From Mnemiopsis leidyi (lineage: Eukaryota; Ctenophora; Tentaculata; Lobata; Bolinopsidae): a stretch of DNA of 29,973 nt. Position 1 is the first letter of the stretch. Every line of letters begins with the position of its first letter. The stretch covers positions 203,904 to 233,876 of the forward strand of contig JH153612.1 in the NCBI GenBank assembly GCA_000226015.1. Direction: 5' to 3'. Positions 12,701-19,504 of this stretch are shown piece after piece. The position numbers and the translations under genes were made by a program. Below the pieces are notes generated by a model. The model did no database searches. It worked only from the letters and a program-made list of their open reading frames with translations, and was not told the DNA's origin.

Positions 12701-15700
12701 TCACGTCTGCTGTGACGTCATGTAAATTGATTTTAGATCAGGGCGCTGGCAAGCGCCGCGGCAGAGTTACCGGAGCCCTGAGGACTAAGGGCACGGTCAC
12801 CCGAGGACCATTAGGTTGAAGAATGGCAGGAAGGTGCGAATGTTATTTGCTCTTACCTAAGCCGAAAATCAAAATTATAATGGTTTAATTGACATATTTC
12901 AATGCAGATTTAAAATGGTAGAAATTTTGAATATTTTTGATTGGATCGCTAGCCAACGACAGATATTAAATGAAACTCAACAAAACACACGTATATATTG
13001 ATAGACACACCCAGAGAAGGGAACTAATTTTATCTGCTTCACCTTTCCCGTAGCTTATTATTGCACCAGCTAGCCCACACACATACACTCACACAAACAT
13101 CCATAGCTTGATTATTTATGAATAGCTGATTCGCGTAGTTCGATCCGTTTTAGAAATTTTCAATTATGCAATTATCTTGATACTATCACATCCCAGAAAC
13201 ACGGCAACTTTATCAACATATAGTTATTTATTGAATAAAAGTACTTGTAATTATTACGAAATAAATAATCTTTACCATAGTACTGAGTGAGTATAATGAC
13301 AATTGACAAGTAGTTAAATACGATATGGACTAAAATGAAATGTAATATTGCGATATGATATGAATTAACATTTGCACTATCTATATGATAATAAGGACAA
13401 GTGCAAGCAAATTTATTTGTTTTTGAAGCAGTCCAAGATTGGGTTAAGTAATTGTCTCTAAAACAGTCCAAAGATCAACGCCCCAGTTACCATGATCAAA
13501 AAGGACATGAAAGCAGAACTTCCGGAATTGCAGAGATCGGTATCGCAGAAATCTACGTCACATTCGAAGTCACCAGTAATTCCTTCAGCCACCGCTTTAA
13601 GTGCATCACAGACCTCATCAGCTTTCCCCTTCTCCCCACAATCAGCAGTTTCATCTTCCATTTCCACCACAAGTTCATAAGAAGTTTTCACGGTTGCACA
13701 GACTTGCCCATCAGTGCAATTAACTTCATACTTCGATTCACATGGGATGCTTGTATCTACCCCAGCAGCCTTTGCCTTACCACATCCTTGATAGCACTTT
13801 AGAGCGTCTGTCACGGCGACTATTGCAAAAAGCACAGCGAGTAGAGTTGAAGTCTTCATCTTGTTGTTTGACTAGTGAGTCTGACAATTCCTTGTAATGC
13901 AATTGGTGTTAGAAGACGAGAAAAACAATCTACACCCCAATGTAACACTGTTACACATTTTAAAAGGACAAGTGAAATGTTTTAAATTTTTTCTATTACT
14001 GAAACTGAGAGCCGAACATTGTCTGATGTTAATTTTAAGCTCATAAATTTACCTACTTTCTTATATTCGAAAAGAGCGAAATTGTTATTTTTGGACGAAG
14101 GGATCTCCGGAAGGTCAATCGAAGGGAGATATGAATATTTTCACAAATTGAAATGTACACTTGTACAAAAAAACGTTATGATACATGGGACCGTCTGAAC
14201 ATGTAATGGATTCTCTTAACTTAAGCAGTATCCAAAATTTGGGCACTGACAAAAATACCAAATGGGCCTTACAACACGATTTAACCGACTGAGAAATATC
14301 CAATGCGAAAATTTATAGTTTGACCCAAAACAAGCTTTTGCTTCCCTTTTACGATTTCCAGAAGCTCGGTTTTCTTATTGGTTCTATCAACAGCTGCATG
14401 TTTGCCTCCTGAGTGGGCTGCACGAAATTTCGTCGATAAGTGCTGATCAATGGAATATTGGTGGTTGAGTAGGGACTAGGGCGCTCATGTGACCTTTTTT
14501 TTGGTGCAGCACCCTCTGACTGCACAGAGTATTGGAAGCCTGGACAGCAGCCTTTATCGTGGATTGTTCTACTGGGATCCAGCTTAGCTGCATGATAGGC
14601 CTCTTTTAAGACCACGGTAACGTGCTACCGGCCAGGTCGGGAGCAACCCTCCAAGGATTAACTACAGCAACTCCTCCTAACATTGACTACAGTTACCCCT
14701 CCTAAGATTGATTACAGTAACTCCTCCTAAGATTGACTACAGTTACCCCTCCTAGGATTGATTACAGTAACTCCTCCTAAGATTGACTACAGTAACTCCT
14801 CCTAAGATTGACTACAGTAACTCCTCCTAGGATTGACTACATTTTCCTTGAATATGATGTGTCACTCCTACACCTTATACTGCCGTGTGTATGTCGCCTT
14901 GTGTAAGGTCATATTGTTATACTGACAAGTAGGTTAGGGGTGGTGATGTGACAATGAATTGGCAAGTTTGGTCCGCTATCCGTCTGTGGATCAAACTTAG
15001 GTAGGAAAAAGAGTGGTCCTGAAGTGTGACTAAGCTGGGTTGAAAACTTGCGAGCTCTGCTGAATCTACGTGTACGGTGAGATGATGAAAAGGTCTGGTT
15101 TATATAGTCACATAGAGGAGATGGGGAGTGGCACTATAAGACGTTATGATCATTGATTACTCTTAAAGGATATTAGGAATCGAATGTTTCTTGAAAATTT
15201 TGCCTTTAGCTAGTTTGAAAAAGTTTTTATGAAGAGCAAGGCGTCTATTCAGGCATCAGAGCAAGATAAAGATCGATGAAGCGCTGATATTAATAACCTT
15301 AGATTTTTGGCCTCGTAAAAGGATGGAAGAAGTTAGAAGATAGACAGTGCTTTTCTTTATATGAGTTCTTATATTTATAAAGTATCTAAGATGCTCTTGC
15401 CCCAGGCTGATATATGGTTGTCCGAATAATCAATCCTTAATATTGCGTGAGCAGGTTGTTCACTCTTCACTGATGAAGTACTGTGCTTGGACTAATCATA
15501 TATTGTTAGAGGGGGAAACAGGGGGATTTTTACATGAGATTATTGTTATCGGATCTGAAAACATATCTGTTATGATTCATGATTCTAAGTTAGGTTTCCT
15601 CTACTTCTTTGAGGCCAGCGTATTTGTGCCTAATCTGTTTAGATGCTGTTTACTAGAGTTTTAGATGTCGATTGCATATATTGTTTTTCTCGAGATTTTA

Positions 15701-18009
15701 AATTGTCGAGTTTAGATTGTCGGAGTAGTAGATTGTCTGAGTAGCTCGTTCACTAGGTTACTCCAACTGATTGACAGAATGGTCATGGCCCGTGGTGGAG
15801 CAGATGCATCTATTCTTGTCGCGGTTTAAGACTCTTTTAGCTCCTCCAAGTCCACGGGATCATGTTTGTGAACCGGAATTAGTCCTGGCTAAACCAGTAA
15901 GTATATAGTGGCTGAGTGCTAAAGGTGATTGTGAGTGAACAAAATGATGTGTCAACCGTACGGCACCTAGAGCTATGCCAGGTCCCGGGGTCTGCACACT
16001 ACAGGCCTGACCTAGAATATTATTGCCTTGAATCAGTGAATTATTTTATCTCATCGATAAACTCCTGTAAGATTTGTGCCTCTTCCGACTGATAGATTTC
16101 ACCGAATTTTGCTGACTGCTGAACAATCGTAAAATCGGTTGTTGAGAAGGCTAGCGGCACTATGCGAGAGGAAACAAAATTACAGATTTTGCCAATTTAT
16201 GAGAATGCCAAATAACCGAAAAAAAAATCGTGCGATTTTTTCTTTTTACATAGTTATATGTACGTTAAAAAAGCTGCTCTCATATTGATTTTACTGATCA
16301 GCGCGAAATTTTAACAAATTTTACATAGGATGTAAATAAGTTTTAGTTTTACTGAGGAGGGAGGGTAGTTCTGAGAAATTGTATCAAAGTATTAAGAGAA
16401 ACAAAGATTGGATGTATTAAAATTACCTAATAATGGAATTTGCTATTTTGGACACGTCAATACCGGAATATGACCGAAACGTGGCAGCGGATTTTGTTTA
16501 ACACTGCCTCTGTCACAATAGCCTTTTTTGGTCGGACCTTTTAGTAAAGTCTATGGAGCTGGGCAGAACTTTGTGATCGCAGGAAGCGGCAATGTTAGCC
16601 AACGTCGACTGCCGCAACTAAAATATTGATTATAGCGAACCACGGGTGCTGGTATCCGATATGGTCATGGTCATTAGTTACGTTTAAAAAGTCGTGAATT
16701 TAATATTTCAAACTAATGAAAATTTTATTTCAGGAGAGCGCCGACTGACGACGCTGATGCAGCAACTGCTAACTGCTCAAAAAGAAAGTGATAAGAAGAA
16801 GATGGAGAAGAAAAACAAGGAAAAAGAAAAATATCTAGCAGGTAAGACTACTCGACCTCTTTTCTTCTATATCTATAGTTATGTGGGTTTAAAATTCCAC
16901 CAATATGTACTGACACGTGCCTAGTCTGACAGTGCCACAGGTACTCCTTATATTTTGTGCACTGTAAGTGTATGTGCCTCATAACTATTTACTGTCTCCT
17001 CTCTCTACTCTTTTTTCTAGCCCTGAGCTGTCCTGGTTGATAATAGTTGTTCCAACGTTCATATCAGGGTCTGAACTCTGAAGGGGCACTTCAAAGTTGC
17101 ACATTTTCAATTAGTACGTGCTTCTTTATTCCATCATCTATCTAACCGAGCACTATACGTGTCTCCCATCTCAGTACGTTCTGTTTAATCAACACTAAAA
17201 ACATCAGTAAACGTTGCAGACACAGATTGTGGACTGTGTTGTAACTGTTATATCCGCACTGAGAAGTTATTTAGTCTTAAAATAGCTCCCGTCTGTCGCA
17301 AGATACCCCAATATTCCGTCGCAATACCCGCCCTGGTTGCCCCAGAAGGGGGCCCCGTGTCAGGGGTTCCCGGTTCTGGCCGGGTCTGCAGCGTCATGAG
17401 CCCCTGAGGTAGAGTTACCCCCGCCTGCCATATCCTGGTAAGGCCACTCTCCGCGTCTGCTTGGCTACCTGACCATGAGTAGTCAGGCTGTAAGTGTACT
17501 GTATGTGTTTGTTAGGCTACATGTCAGATAGGTACTGTGTGTTAGGCTACATGTCAGATAGGTACTGTGTGTTAGGCTACATGTCAGATAGGAGACAGAT
17601 CGTGTACTGTGTGATTGTTAGGCTACATGTCAGATAGGTACTGTGTGTTTGGCTACATGTCAGATAGGAGACAGATAGTGGACCCTCTAAATTACCTCTT
17701 AGTAGAGTTCCGTTGACAAATCATAAATCGTACTAAAAACGTATCCTGTTAGTACGTTGGAGTAAACTAACAGGGGTGCACGCCGTGCGCAGCTGTAATG
17801 AGCGGGCAGTTCTTTGTGTTGAAATTATTTCTATCAGCGTCAAATAATTTAACGTATTACAATGTGTAGCTGATTAAGGACTATCAACTAAACGATTACA
17901 AATTTCAGAGCAAGCCAAGATAACAGCCAAAAGAGGGGAGAAGGCGAAGGAACGCAGAAAGATATTTTATCAGAAGAATGCTAAGAATGACCAAGCTGGG
18001 GAAGACTAA
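260..18009 (+). CDS. BMS1: Ribosome biogenesis GTPase BMS1, 18 exons, 5' end off the window
   Basis: BMS1 is a nucleolar GTPase of the small-subunit processome. It works with RCL1 and the U3 snoRNP in early 18S rRNA processing (family knowledge). Exons by homology and splice phase: 260-460, 613-783, 7315-7533, 8090-8216, 8418-8541, 8890-9004, 9216-9309, 9467-9768 (or from 9431), 10002-10208, 10389-10645, 10815-10976, 11177-11378, 11538-11705, 11827-11937, 12073-12237, 12501-12663, 16734-16841 and 17909-18009. All junctions are GT-AG and the total is 2997 bases, 998 residues plus TAA. Visible hallmarks are the P-loop GPPKCGKT, the G4-like THLD, an acidic middle, [40 protein letters not shown] and [12 protein letters not shown]. 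The human protein is about 1280 residues; the N-terminal start (probably about 50 residues) is missing here and the acidic region is shorter. Two introns carry nested antisense genes. Confidence 0.97.
784..1397. other. Intron stretch, no gene
   Basis: This is the start of the 6.5-kb BMS1 intron (784-7314) up to the stop of the first nested receptor. Apart from a weak tRNA-like segment near 1168-1238 it is AT-rich with no credible ORF. It contains diverged local duplications: the ccttaatcgaacag motif near 1195 recurs as cctttaatggaacag near 1246. Confidence 0.6.
1168..1238 (+). pseudogene. tRNA-Ser-like relic (possible SINE head)
   Basis: ggtggcgaaatggttaaa matches the D-arm/A-box of serine-type tRNAs. 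About 40 bases later gaggtcgaatgtcac resembles a T-arm/B-box with one T missing. The acceptor and anticodon stems do not pair convincingly, so this is not a working tRNA gene. It may be a decayed tRNA gene or the head of a tRNA-derived SINE, or it may be chance. Confidence 0.25.
1398..2351 (-). CDS. Rhodopsin-like (class A) receptor, intronless, nested in BMS1
   Basis: This is a 317-residue seven-helix receptor, probably a plasma-membrane G-protein-coupled receptor. The ligand is unknown. Class A landmarks are visible: N22 in GNVFVLY (TM1), D51 in LAVVDLC (TM2), C80 at the top of TM3 with C169 in loop 2 as the likely disulfide, HPLRN after TM3, and N272-P-I-I-Y276 in TM7. The DRY position reads N104-K-L106. 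TM6 has SYLP with no CWxP motif. The N-terminus before TM1 is only about eight residues. ATG codons at 2351 and 2345 are both possible; the second matches the start of the sister gene at 6445. An acceptor-like pyrimidine tract ending in ttttcag lies just upstream of the ATG, so a 5' UTR intron is possible. The gene lies antisense inside a BMS1 intron and is paralogous to 5528-6445. Confidence 0.93.
   Translation of the reverse strand: MVMNAILLIWGQLSFILGFSGNVFVLYATIFHNAIKLDKMSIWIIKNLAVVDLCNCVFIVVPAIANQYSDGKWVFGSGLCYAYAVNQYTFMIANMVLINLLSVNKLLRCIHPLRNMNTSRLHQIIVPTSTFLICSIQMVWSTFSLIEDLAYIPYFLSDDYMEAIPENICSVLSKRERSWIADSISVLILFLCNAIPCLTLTITTTILLVYSIRKTNRPINKMNVFIVIIVTVTFLMSYLPLFVVALRYFSLSVQKLTYSYTWALTFLSSWSNPIIYLVMNQKFREFSRLKQQACIRKLFQSLRNEVSNQPSSRSLEN
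2352..3700. other. Intron stretch with receptor 5' flank, no other gene
   Basis: The first 250 bp are presumed 5' leader/promoter of the receptor at 1398-2351. The rest is AT-rich, with short TA runs near 2921-2934 and 3063-3075. ORFs here are short and of low complexity, without recognisable domains. Confidence 0.6.
2588..2597 (-). promoter_or_regulatory. Candidate TATA box of the first receptor gene
   Basis: On the minus strand this reads ctatataagg, a strong TATA match. It lies about 240 bp upstream of the receptor ATG at 2351, which would give a leader of about 210 bases, possibly shortened by a 5' UTR intron ending at ttttcag near 2355. It is predicted from sequence only. Confidence 0.4.
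3701..3820. repeat. Imperfect inverted repeat, foldback or MITE-like
   Basis: The best-matched arms are 3717-3741 and 3779-3804. The left core is ctgccccagaacattgtgct and the reverse complement of the right arm differs at only a few bases. Weaker pairing continues outward to about 3701 and 3820. The loop is about 37 bases and T-rich. The structure could be a foldback element, a hairpin-forming transcript segment or a small MITE. No target-site duplication was identified. Confidence 0.7.
3830..4330. other. Intron stretch, nothing recognised
   Basis: This is AT-rich sequence between the inverted repeat and the receptor pseudogene. I see no coding exon, RNA gene or repeat. Confidence 0.5.
4331..4600 (-). 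pseudogene. Broken third receptor copy (TM6 end to C-terminus)
   Basis: The minus strand from about 4600 reads a TM6 end ([18 protein letters not shown]), the extracellular loop, WNFLFLSS, and then TGA at 4463-4465 exactly where the two intact genes have the Trp of SSWSNP. The frame then continues as [13 protein letters not shown] and a basic tail to TAG at 4331. This is TM7 with the NPxxY motif and C-tail of the same receptor family. TM1-TM5 are not found upstream; instead there is a short caaata repeat (about 4596-4618) and unrelated AT-rich DNA. It is a decayed tandem duplicate. Confidence 0.88.
4843..5253. repeat. 18-bp minisatellite, about 23 copies
   Basis: The unit is atgacatctatgactgat, tandemly repeated from about 4846 to 5253 with few substitutions (for example acgactgat, aagactgat, gacagacatg) and a one-base deletion near 5208. 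Because 18 is divisible by three and the unit has no stop in the frames concerned, it creates long open frames on both strands that encode simple hexapeptide repeats. These are probably by-products of the repeat. It lies in the BMS1 intron between the receptor pseudogene and the second intact receptor. Confidence 0.97.
5528..6445 (-). CDS. Rhodopsin-like (class A) receptor, second intact copy
   Basis: This is a 305-residue seven-helix receptor, paralogue of the gene at 1398-2351 and nested antisense in the same BMS1 intron. The start chosen is the ATG at 6445 (MNLPLLIW), aligned with the internal ATG of the sister gene; the codon before it is GTG. Landmarks are N20 in TM1, D50 in TM2, C78 at TM3 with C162 in loop 2, N102-K-L104 at the DRY position, RPLRN after TM3, SFLP in TM6 and N274-P-I-V-Y278 in TM7. 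TM1-TM2 are almost identical to the sister gene, while TM4 to loop 2 have diverged strongly. A pyrimidine tract with tttcttacag directly precedes the ATG, suggesting a 5' UTR intron. The ligand and G-protein coupling are unknown. Confidence 0.93.
   Translation of the reverse strand: MNLPLLIWGQLSFILGVCGNVFVLYATIFHNAIKLDKMSIWIIKNLAVVDLCNCVFIVLPAIASQYSEGKWIFGPTLCYAYAINMYTFIVANIFLINVLTINKLVRCIRPLRNFNSSRLQRFQVSFCTLMTCLPLMIWHIIALSENLLVLTENDTLKALRTCRPNFPERTNNSNRKTSIIISWIMATIYDTVPCLTLVISTTKLVIFAIRKSNRPINKLNVLMVVLITLNFLISFLPVVVHNIAHFFPETFSEELLYKIYEWAWSFTFLSSWSNPIVYLVMNQRFRDFTITSFRVRKSRPRAISQ
6446..7314. other. Intron stretch, receptor 5' flank
   Basis: This is the 5' flank of the second receptor and the end of the large BMS1 intron, with a weak minus-strand TATA-like site (aatataaag) near 6872-6880. 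The last bases before 7315 (acttcccccttcag) are a good 3' splice site. No gene was found. Confidence 0.5.
7315..9309 (+). CDS. BMS1: BMS1 exons 3-7: end of GTPase domain and AARP2CN-like region
   Basis: Exon 7315-7533 carries IMGVLTHLD (G4-like), LKHRFWTEV and [10 protein letters not shown] (G5 position). Exon 8090-8216 carries [19 protein letters not shown] and LYGWVRG. Exon 8418-8541 continues with ANLKSD and [20 protein letters not shown], typical of the AARP2CN region that follows the GTPase domain. Exon 8890-9004 gives [20 protein letters not shown], a close match to human BMS1. Exon 9216-9309 covers the variable linker. The phases (0, 1, 2, 0 and 1 at the exon ends) join without gaps. 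Confidence 0.95.
7534..8089. other. Intron with a small terminal-inverted element
   Basis: This is the BMS1 intron between exons 3 and 4. The first 440 bp are AT-rich with no recognised feature. The end contains the candidate MITE at 7983-8073, followed by the acceptor attccaccag. Confidence 0.6.
7983..8073. mobile_element. 91-bp MITE-like element with CAG...CTG ends and TA flanks
   Basis: The left end reads ta-cagtaaaaccgctatc and the right end, reversed, reads ta-cagagtgatacctt; both are flanked by TA. Inside, accgggcct (8017-8025) and aggcccggt (8043-8051) form a perfect 9-bp inverted pair around a 17-base loop. TA target sites and CAGTA/G termini recall pogo/Tigger-type Tc1-mariner elements (family knowledge), but the outer ends match only loosely. 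No transposase is present. Confidence 0.4.
8542..8753. repeat. Minisatellite starting exactly at a BMS1 donor site, six copies
   Basis: The shared core is cggaattacactgtattta plus taagtgttt. The first copy begins at the GT of the donor (8542, gtccggaatt) and the second at 8585, 43 bp later. Four further copies follow at 31-bp steps (8619, 8650, 8681, 8712). The first and last copies share the longer tail tgtttgatcttgtgt, so the 31-bp units look like an internal expansion. Confidence 0.93.
9431..10645 (+). CDS. BMS1: BMS1 exons 8-10: acidic central region
   Basis: Exon 8 (9467-9768, or from 9431) encodes GERRKMIF, then a run of about 60 mostly Asp/Glu residues, and ARWKKN...[10 protein letters not shown]. 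Exon 9 (10002-10208) starts IIYGEE and carries [13 protein letters not shown], a strongly conserved BMS1 block. Exon 10 (10389-10645) begins DLEAESED, is charged, and has [17 protein letters not shown] followed by YFADLQEEV, matching the human KLKEMFDAEYDE region. Two acceptors 36 bases apart (9430 and 9466) are both in phase for exon 8. The later gives GSTGRIKN; the earlier has the better pyrimidine tract. Confidence 0.92.
10815..12237 (+). CDS. BMS1: BMS1 exons 11-15: conserved C-terminal (RIBIOP_C/DUF663) domain
   Basis: Exons 10815-10976, 11177-11378, 11538-11705, 11827-11937 and 12073-12237 read continuously: [33 protein letters not shown], then [30 protein letters not shown], then [42 protein letters not shown], and [21 protein letters not shown] with TWSGMRT. 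This is the most conserved part of the BMS1/TSR1 family, a translation-factor-like beta-barrel fold. The order and spacing match human BMS1, with no sign of decay. Confidence 0.96.
12501..18009 (+). CDS. BMS1: BMS1 exons 16-18: basic C-terminus
   Basis: Exon 12501-12663 gives [27 protein letters not shown] and a basic stretch ending SEP in phase 1. Exon 16734-16841 completes the Gly codon and gives [18 protein letters not shown] and a Lys/Glu-rich helix, aligning with human REPHERKILALLDAL. Exon 17909-18009 encodes a final basic segment with [10 protein letters not shown] and ends in TAA. The intron between the first two is 4.07 kb and contains the antisense Ly6 gene; the last intron is 1.07 kb. 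Confidence 0.93.
12689..12720. promoter_or_regulatory. Duplicated perfect CRE (TGACGTCA twice)
   Basis: tgctgtgacgtca occurs twice with cgtc between the copies, placing palindromic TGACGTCA octamers at 12696-12703 and 12713-12720, 17 bp apart. They lie inside the BMS1 intron 33 bp past exon 16 and 16 bp before the GC-rich candidate exon. CREB/ATF factors bind this octamer (established). An intronic promoter or enhancer is an inference. Confidence 0.5.
12737..12833 (+). other. Candidate alternative or poison exon of BMS1
   Basis: This is a GC-rich 97-bp block in AT-rich intron, bounded by gattttag and by aag|gtgcga. Spliced to exon 16 (phase 1) it stays open for about 27 codons (GAT then [18 protein letters not shown] and TRGPLG) before TGA at 12817-12819. 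That would replace the normal C-terminus with a Gly/Arg/Lys-rich tail. If spliced onward, the stop would lie far upstream of later junctions and should trigger decay. A poly(A) signal AATAAA at 13234-13239 could serve a terminal version. A separate small transcript starting after the CREs, with ATG at 12823, is another reading. Confidence 0.35.
13412..13417 (-). terminator. Candidate poly(A) signal of the Ly6-like gene
   Basis: The minus strand reads AATAAA about 41 bases beyond the stop codon at 13458, a reasonable distance for a short 3' UTR. Confidence 0.45.
13458..13859 (-). CDS. Ly6/uPAR-domain GPI-anchored protein, single exon, nested in BMS1
   Basis: This 133-residue protein has an N-terminal signal peptide ([19 protein letters not shown]), then LKCYQGC, a ten-cysteine LU (three-finger) domain over roughly residues 20-111 and a closing CDTDLCN. 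A hydrophobic C-terminus with little after it is the usual GPI-attachment signal. Cys residues are at 22, 26, 40, 48, 54, 74, 84, 100, 105 and 110, the canonical ten. The product is expected to be tethered to the outer cell surface; the partner is unknown. The gene is antisense inside the 4-kb BMS1 intron. A weak TATA-like ccttttaaaa lies about 100 bp upstream of the ATG on the minus strand. The fold is shared with many non-toxic receptors and regulators, and the GPI signal argues for a cell-surface protein. Confidence 0.93.
   Translation of the reverse strand: MKTSTLLAVLFAIVAVTDALKCYQGCGKAKAAGVDTSIPCESKYEVNCTDGQVCATVKTSYELVVEMEDETADCGEKGKADEVCDALKAVAEGITGDFECDVDFCDTDLCNSGSSAFMSFLIMVTGALIFGLF
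13870..14640. other. Intron stretch, no supported gene
   Basis: This holds the 5' flank of the Ly6-like gene, then sequence of mixed composition. An 88-codon minus-strand frame at 14349-14615 has no recognisable domain and no signal of selection I can see. The block 14340-14640 is richer in GC than its surroundings and could be an old repeat. Confidence 0.45.
14643..14841. repeat. 25-bp minisatellite, eight copies, in BMS1 intron
   Basis: The unit is taactcctcctaagattgac followed by tacag. Eight copies run head to tail with two alternating forms (taactcc and ttacccc; gactac and gattac). The first copy is diverged. Each unit contains a pyrimidine stretch and ends in tacag, resembling a 3' splice site. 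Confidence 0.93.
14842..16733. other. Intron stretch, no gene recognised
   Basis: This is the remaining part of the long BMS1 intron. Apart from a hairpin at 15784-15864 I find only AT-rich sequence and short frames without domain features. The last bases (aattttatttcag) form the acceptor of the exon at 16734. Confidence 0.5.
15784..15864 (+). other. Hairpin-forming segment
   Basis: catggcccgtgg at 15784-15795 pairs with ccacgggatcatg at 15852-15864, and ggagc inside pairs with gctcc, giving a bulged stem with a loop of about 35 bases. The size is compatible with a small-RNA precursor, but the pairing is imperfect. It could equally be chance within the intron. Confidence 0.25.
16842..17908. 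other. Last BMS1 intron with GC-rich patch and 30-bp repeats
   Basis: The intron is GT-AG (gtaagact to aatttcag). It contains a GC-rich block at about 17285-17470 (runs such as agggggccccgtgtcagggg) without an exon I can justify, followed by the 30-bp repeats. Confidence 0.6.
17511..17679. repeat. 30-bp repeat, five copies, in last BMS1 intron
   Basis: The core gttaggctacatgtcagata plus ggtactgtgt is repeated five times. The third and fifth copies continue as ggagacagat(c/a)gtg instead of ggtactgtg, so a longer higher-order unit made of two types of repeat was duplicated. Confidence 0.92.
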
Positions 18010-18641
18010 TTTCACAAGACCTAGAGGTACAAAATTTGAGTAATTTGAAGTTTAGATAAAATTCAGTCTTTCCCCAACATCGACAGCTAGATATCGAAAA
18101 TTGAGTTGTGCGGTTTTAGTTTAAAGATGCAATCTTTATCGACCACTACTTTTATTTTGGTTTGAAGTTTACTTGTTAACGTGCCAAGTGTAGCTGCTTT
18201 AGAATTCCCGTTAGTTTTTTATTTGATTTTTCACTGTGCCAAGTAATTTATTGACTACTGAGGGATGTGTTATTTTTATCAACAAGGGTGTTCTAAGAGC
18301 TCGGTTTTAACCTTAGTTATTTTAACTAACTTATTTATTGATAACGACTACGGAACAACAGAATTTTCTATGTTTTACATTGTCATGGGCTTAAAACAGA
18401 TTTATATTTCATTCCAACTGATTTATATGTGAGTTTAATTTGTTTTTTGGTTTCATAACTCTATCTGCAGAAACATGAAATTGTTTGTTTCTGCTAAGCA
18501 CCCACTGCCACTTATAAGCCGCAAAAATGGACTTGAGACGTTATACGAATTTACCGTAAATTGTTCAGGTCCTCGTGTATTCAACCGATTCGAATATGAT
18601 AATTTCAATTTCAACTTTTTGCCTGGCTAAATTTTGCCATC

Positions 18642-18647
18642 AATAAA
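18642..18647 (+). terminator. Candidate BMS1 poly(A) signal
   Basis: This is the first AATAAA I see after the BMS1 stop, about 630 bases downstream (in caataaaaag). A variant hexamer nearer the stop cannot be excluded. Confidence 0.4.
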
Positions 18648-19498
18648 AAGCTATAGTTACCTAAAAATGATAGTCTGTCGTTAACGATGAAAATTAAACC
18701 AATAATAATTATACAATGTCACAATAATAAGAATCTTTCAAACAATCTGACAATAATAGAAGACACAATTTTCTATCAGTAACTTGAGGTTTGATTTAGT
18801 CGGATATTCCTATTTGAAAGCAAATTTATGGGGATCATGGCATCGTGATCAAAAATGTTAATTCGTTTTGGACGAGTCTATTCGGAATGATGATATGTCT
18901 AATCTTCTAAAATCAATACACTGTATTACACATAAGTTTTTCGTGGCACGTGCTAAAACAAAAACAAGTATGTGCCAAAACATCTGTCGTGCTCATATTT
19001 AAGACTCCTTAAAATAATTAAAATGTGTTCATAGCTAAAAGCTACGTAAAAACCAAATCATATTAAATATCGTCAAATATTTACTTTATAAATACTATGA
19101 ATCGTCCTCACAAATTTTTAACCAATAACCGTTGAAAAAGTCCACATGTCTATTGGCTATTGTTGATATCTTGGTAAATCAAATTTCGTACTCGATCATT
19201 AAAGGAATTCTTACTAACTCATTACTAATTTACTTAGTTTTCAACGGTTACGTGTAATGAAGAACTTTCTGCATACCCTTAAACTTGGCGCCCAGCGCCT
19301 TGCAAATTTAGTTAAAATATAACTTAAACTCTGCCAAGTACTTTTAGTAGTACGTAGTAAACAAACCATGCATTCAAAACAACGATTTGATCTATTTTGA
19401 CTTGCCCAACTGGAACCAGTACAAAACGTGAATACACAACTCAGCTTACTGATGAATAAATAATTCTATTAGAGTTTTCGAATCAAAGATAACACTAT

Positions 19499-19504
19499 TT
19501 TATT
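19499..19504 (-). terminator. Candidate poly(A) signal of the zinc-finger gene
   Basis: The minus strand reads AATAAA about 660 bases beyond the stop at 20165, implying a long 3' UTR. No closer canonical hexamer was seen on that strand. Confidence 0.35.

Noticed and set aside
14349..14615. 88-codon minus-strand frame in the long intron
   Set aside because: There is no recognisable domain, promoter or splice context; length alone is not evidence.
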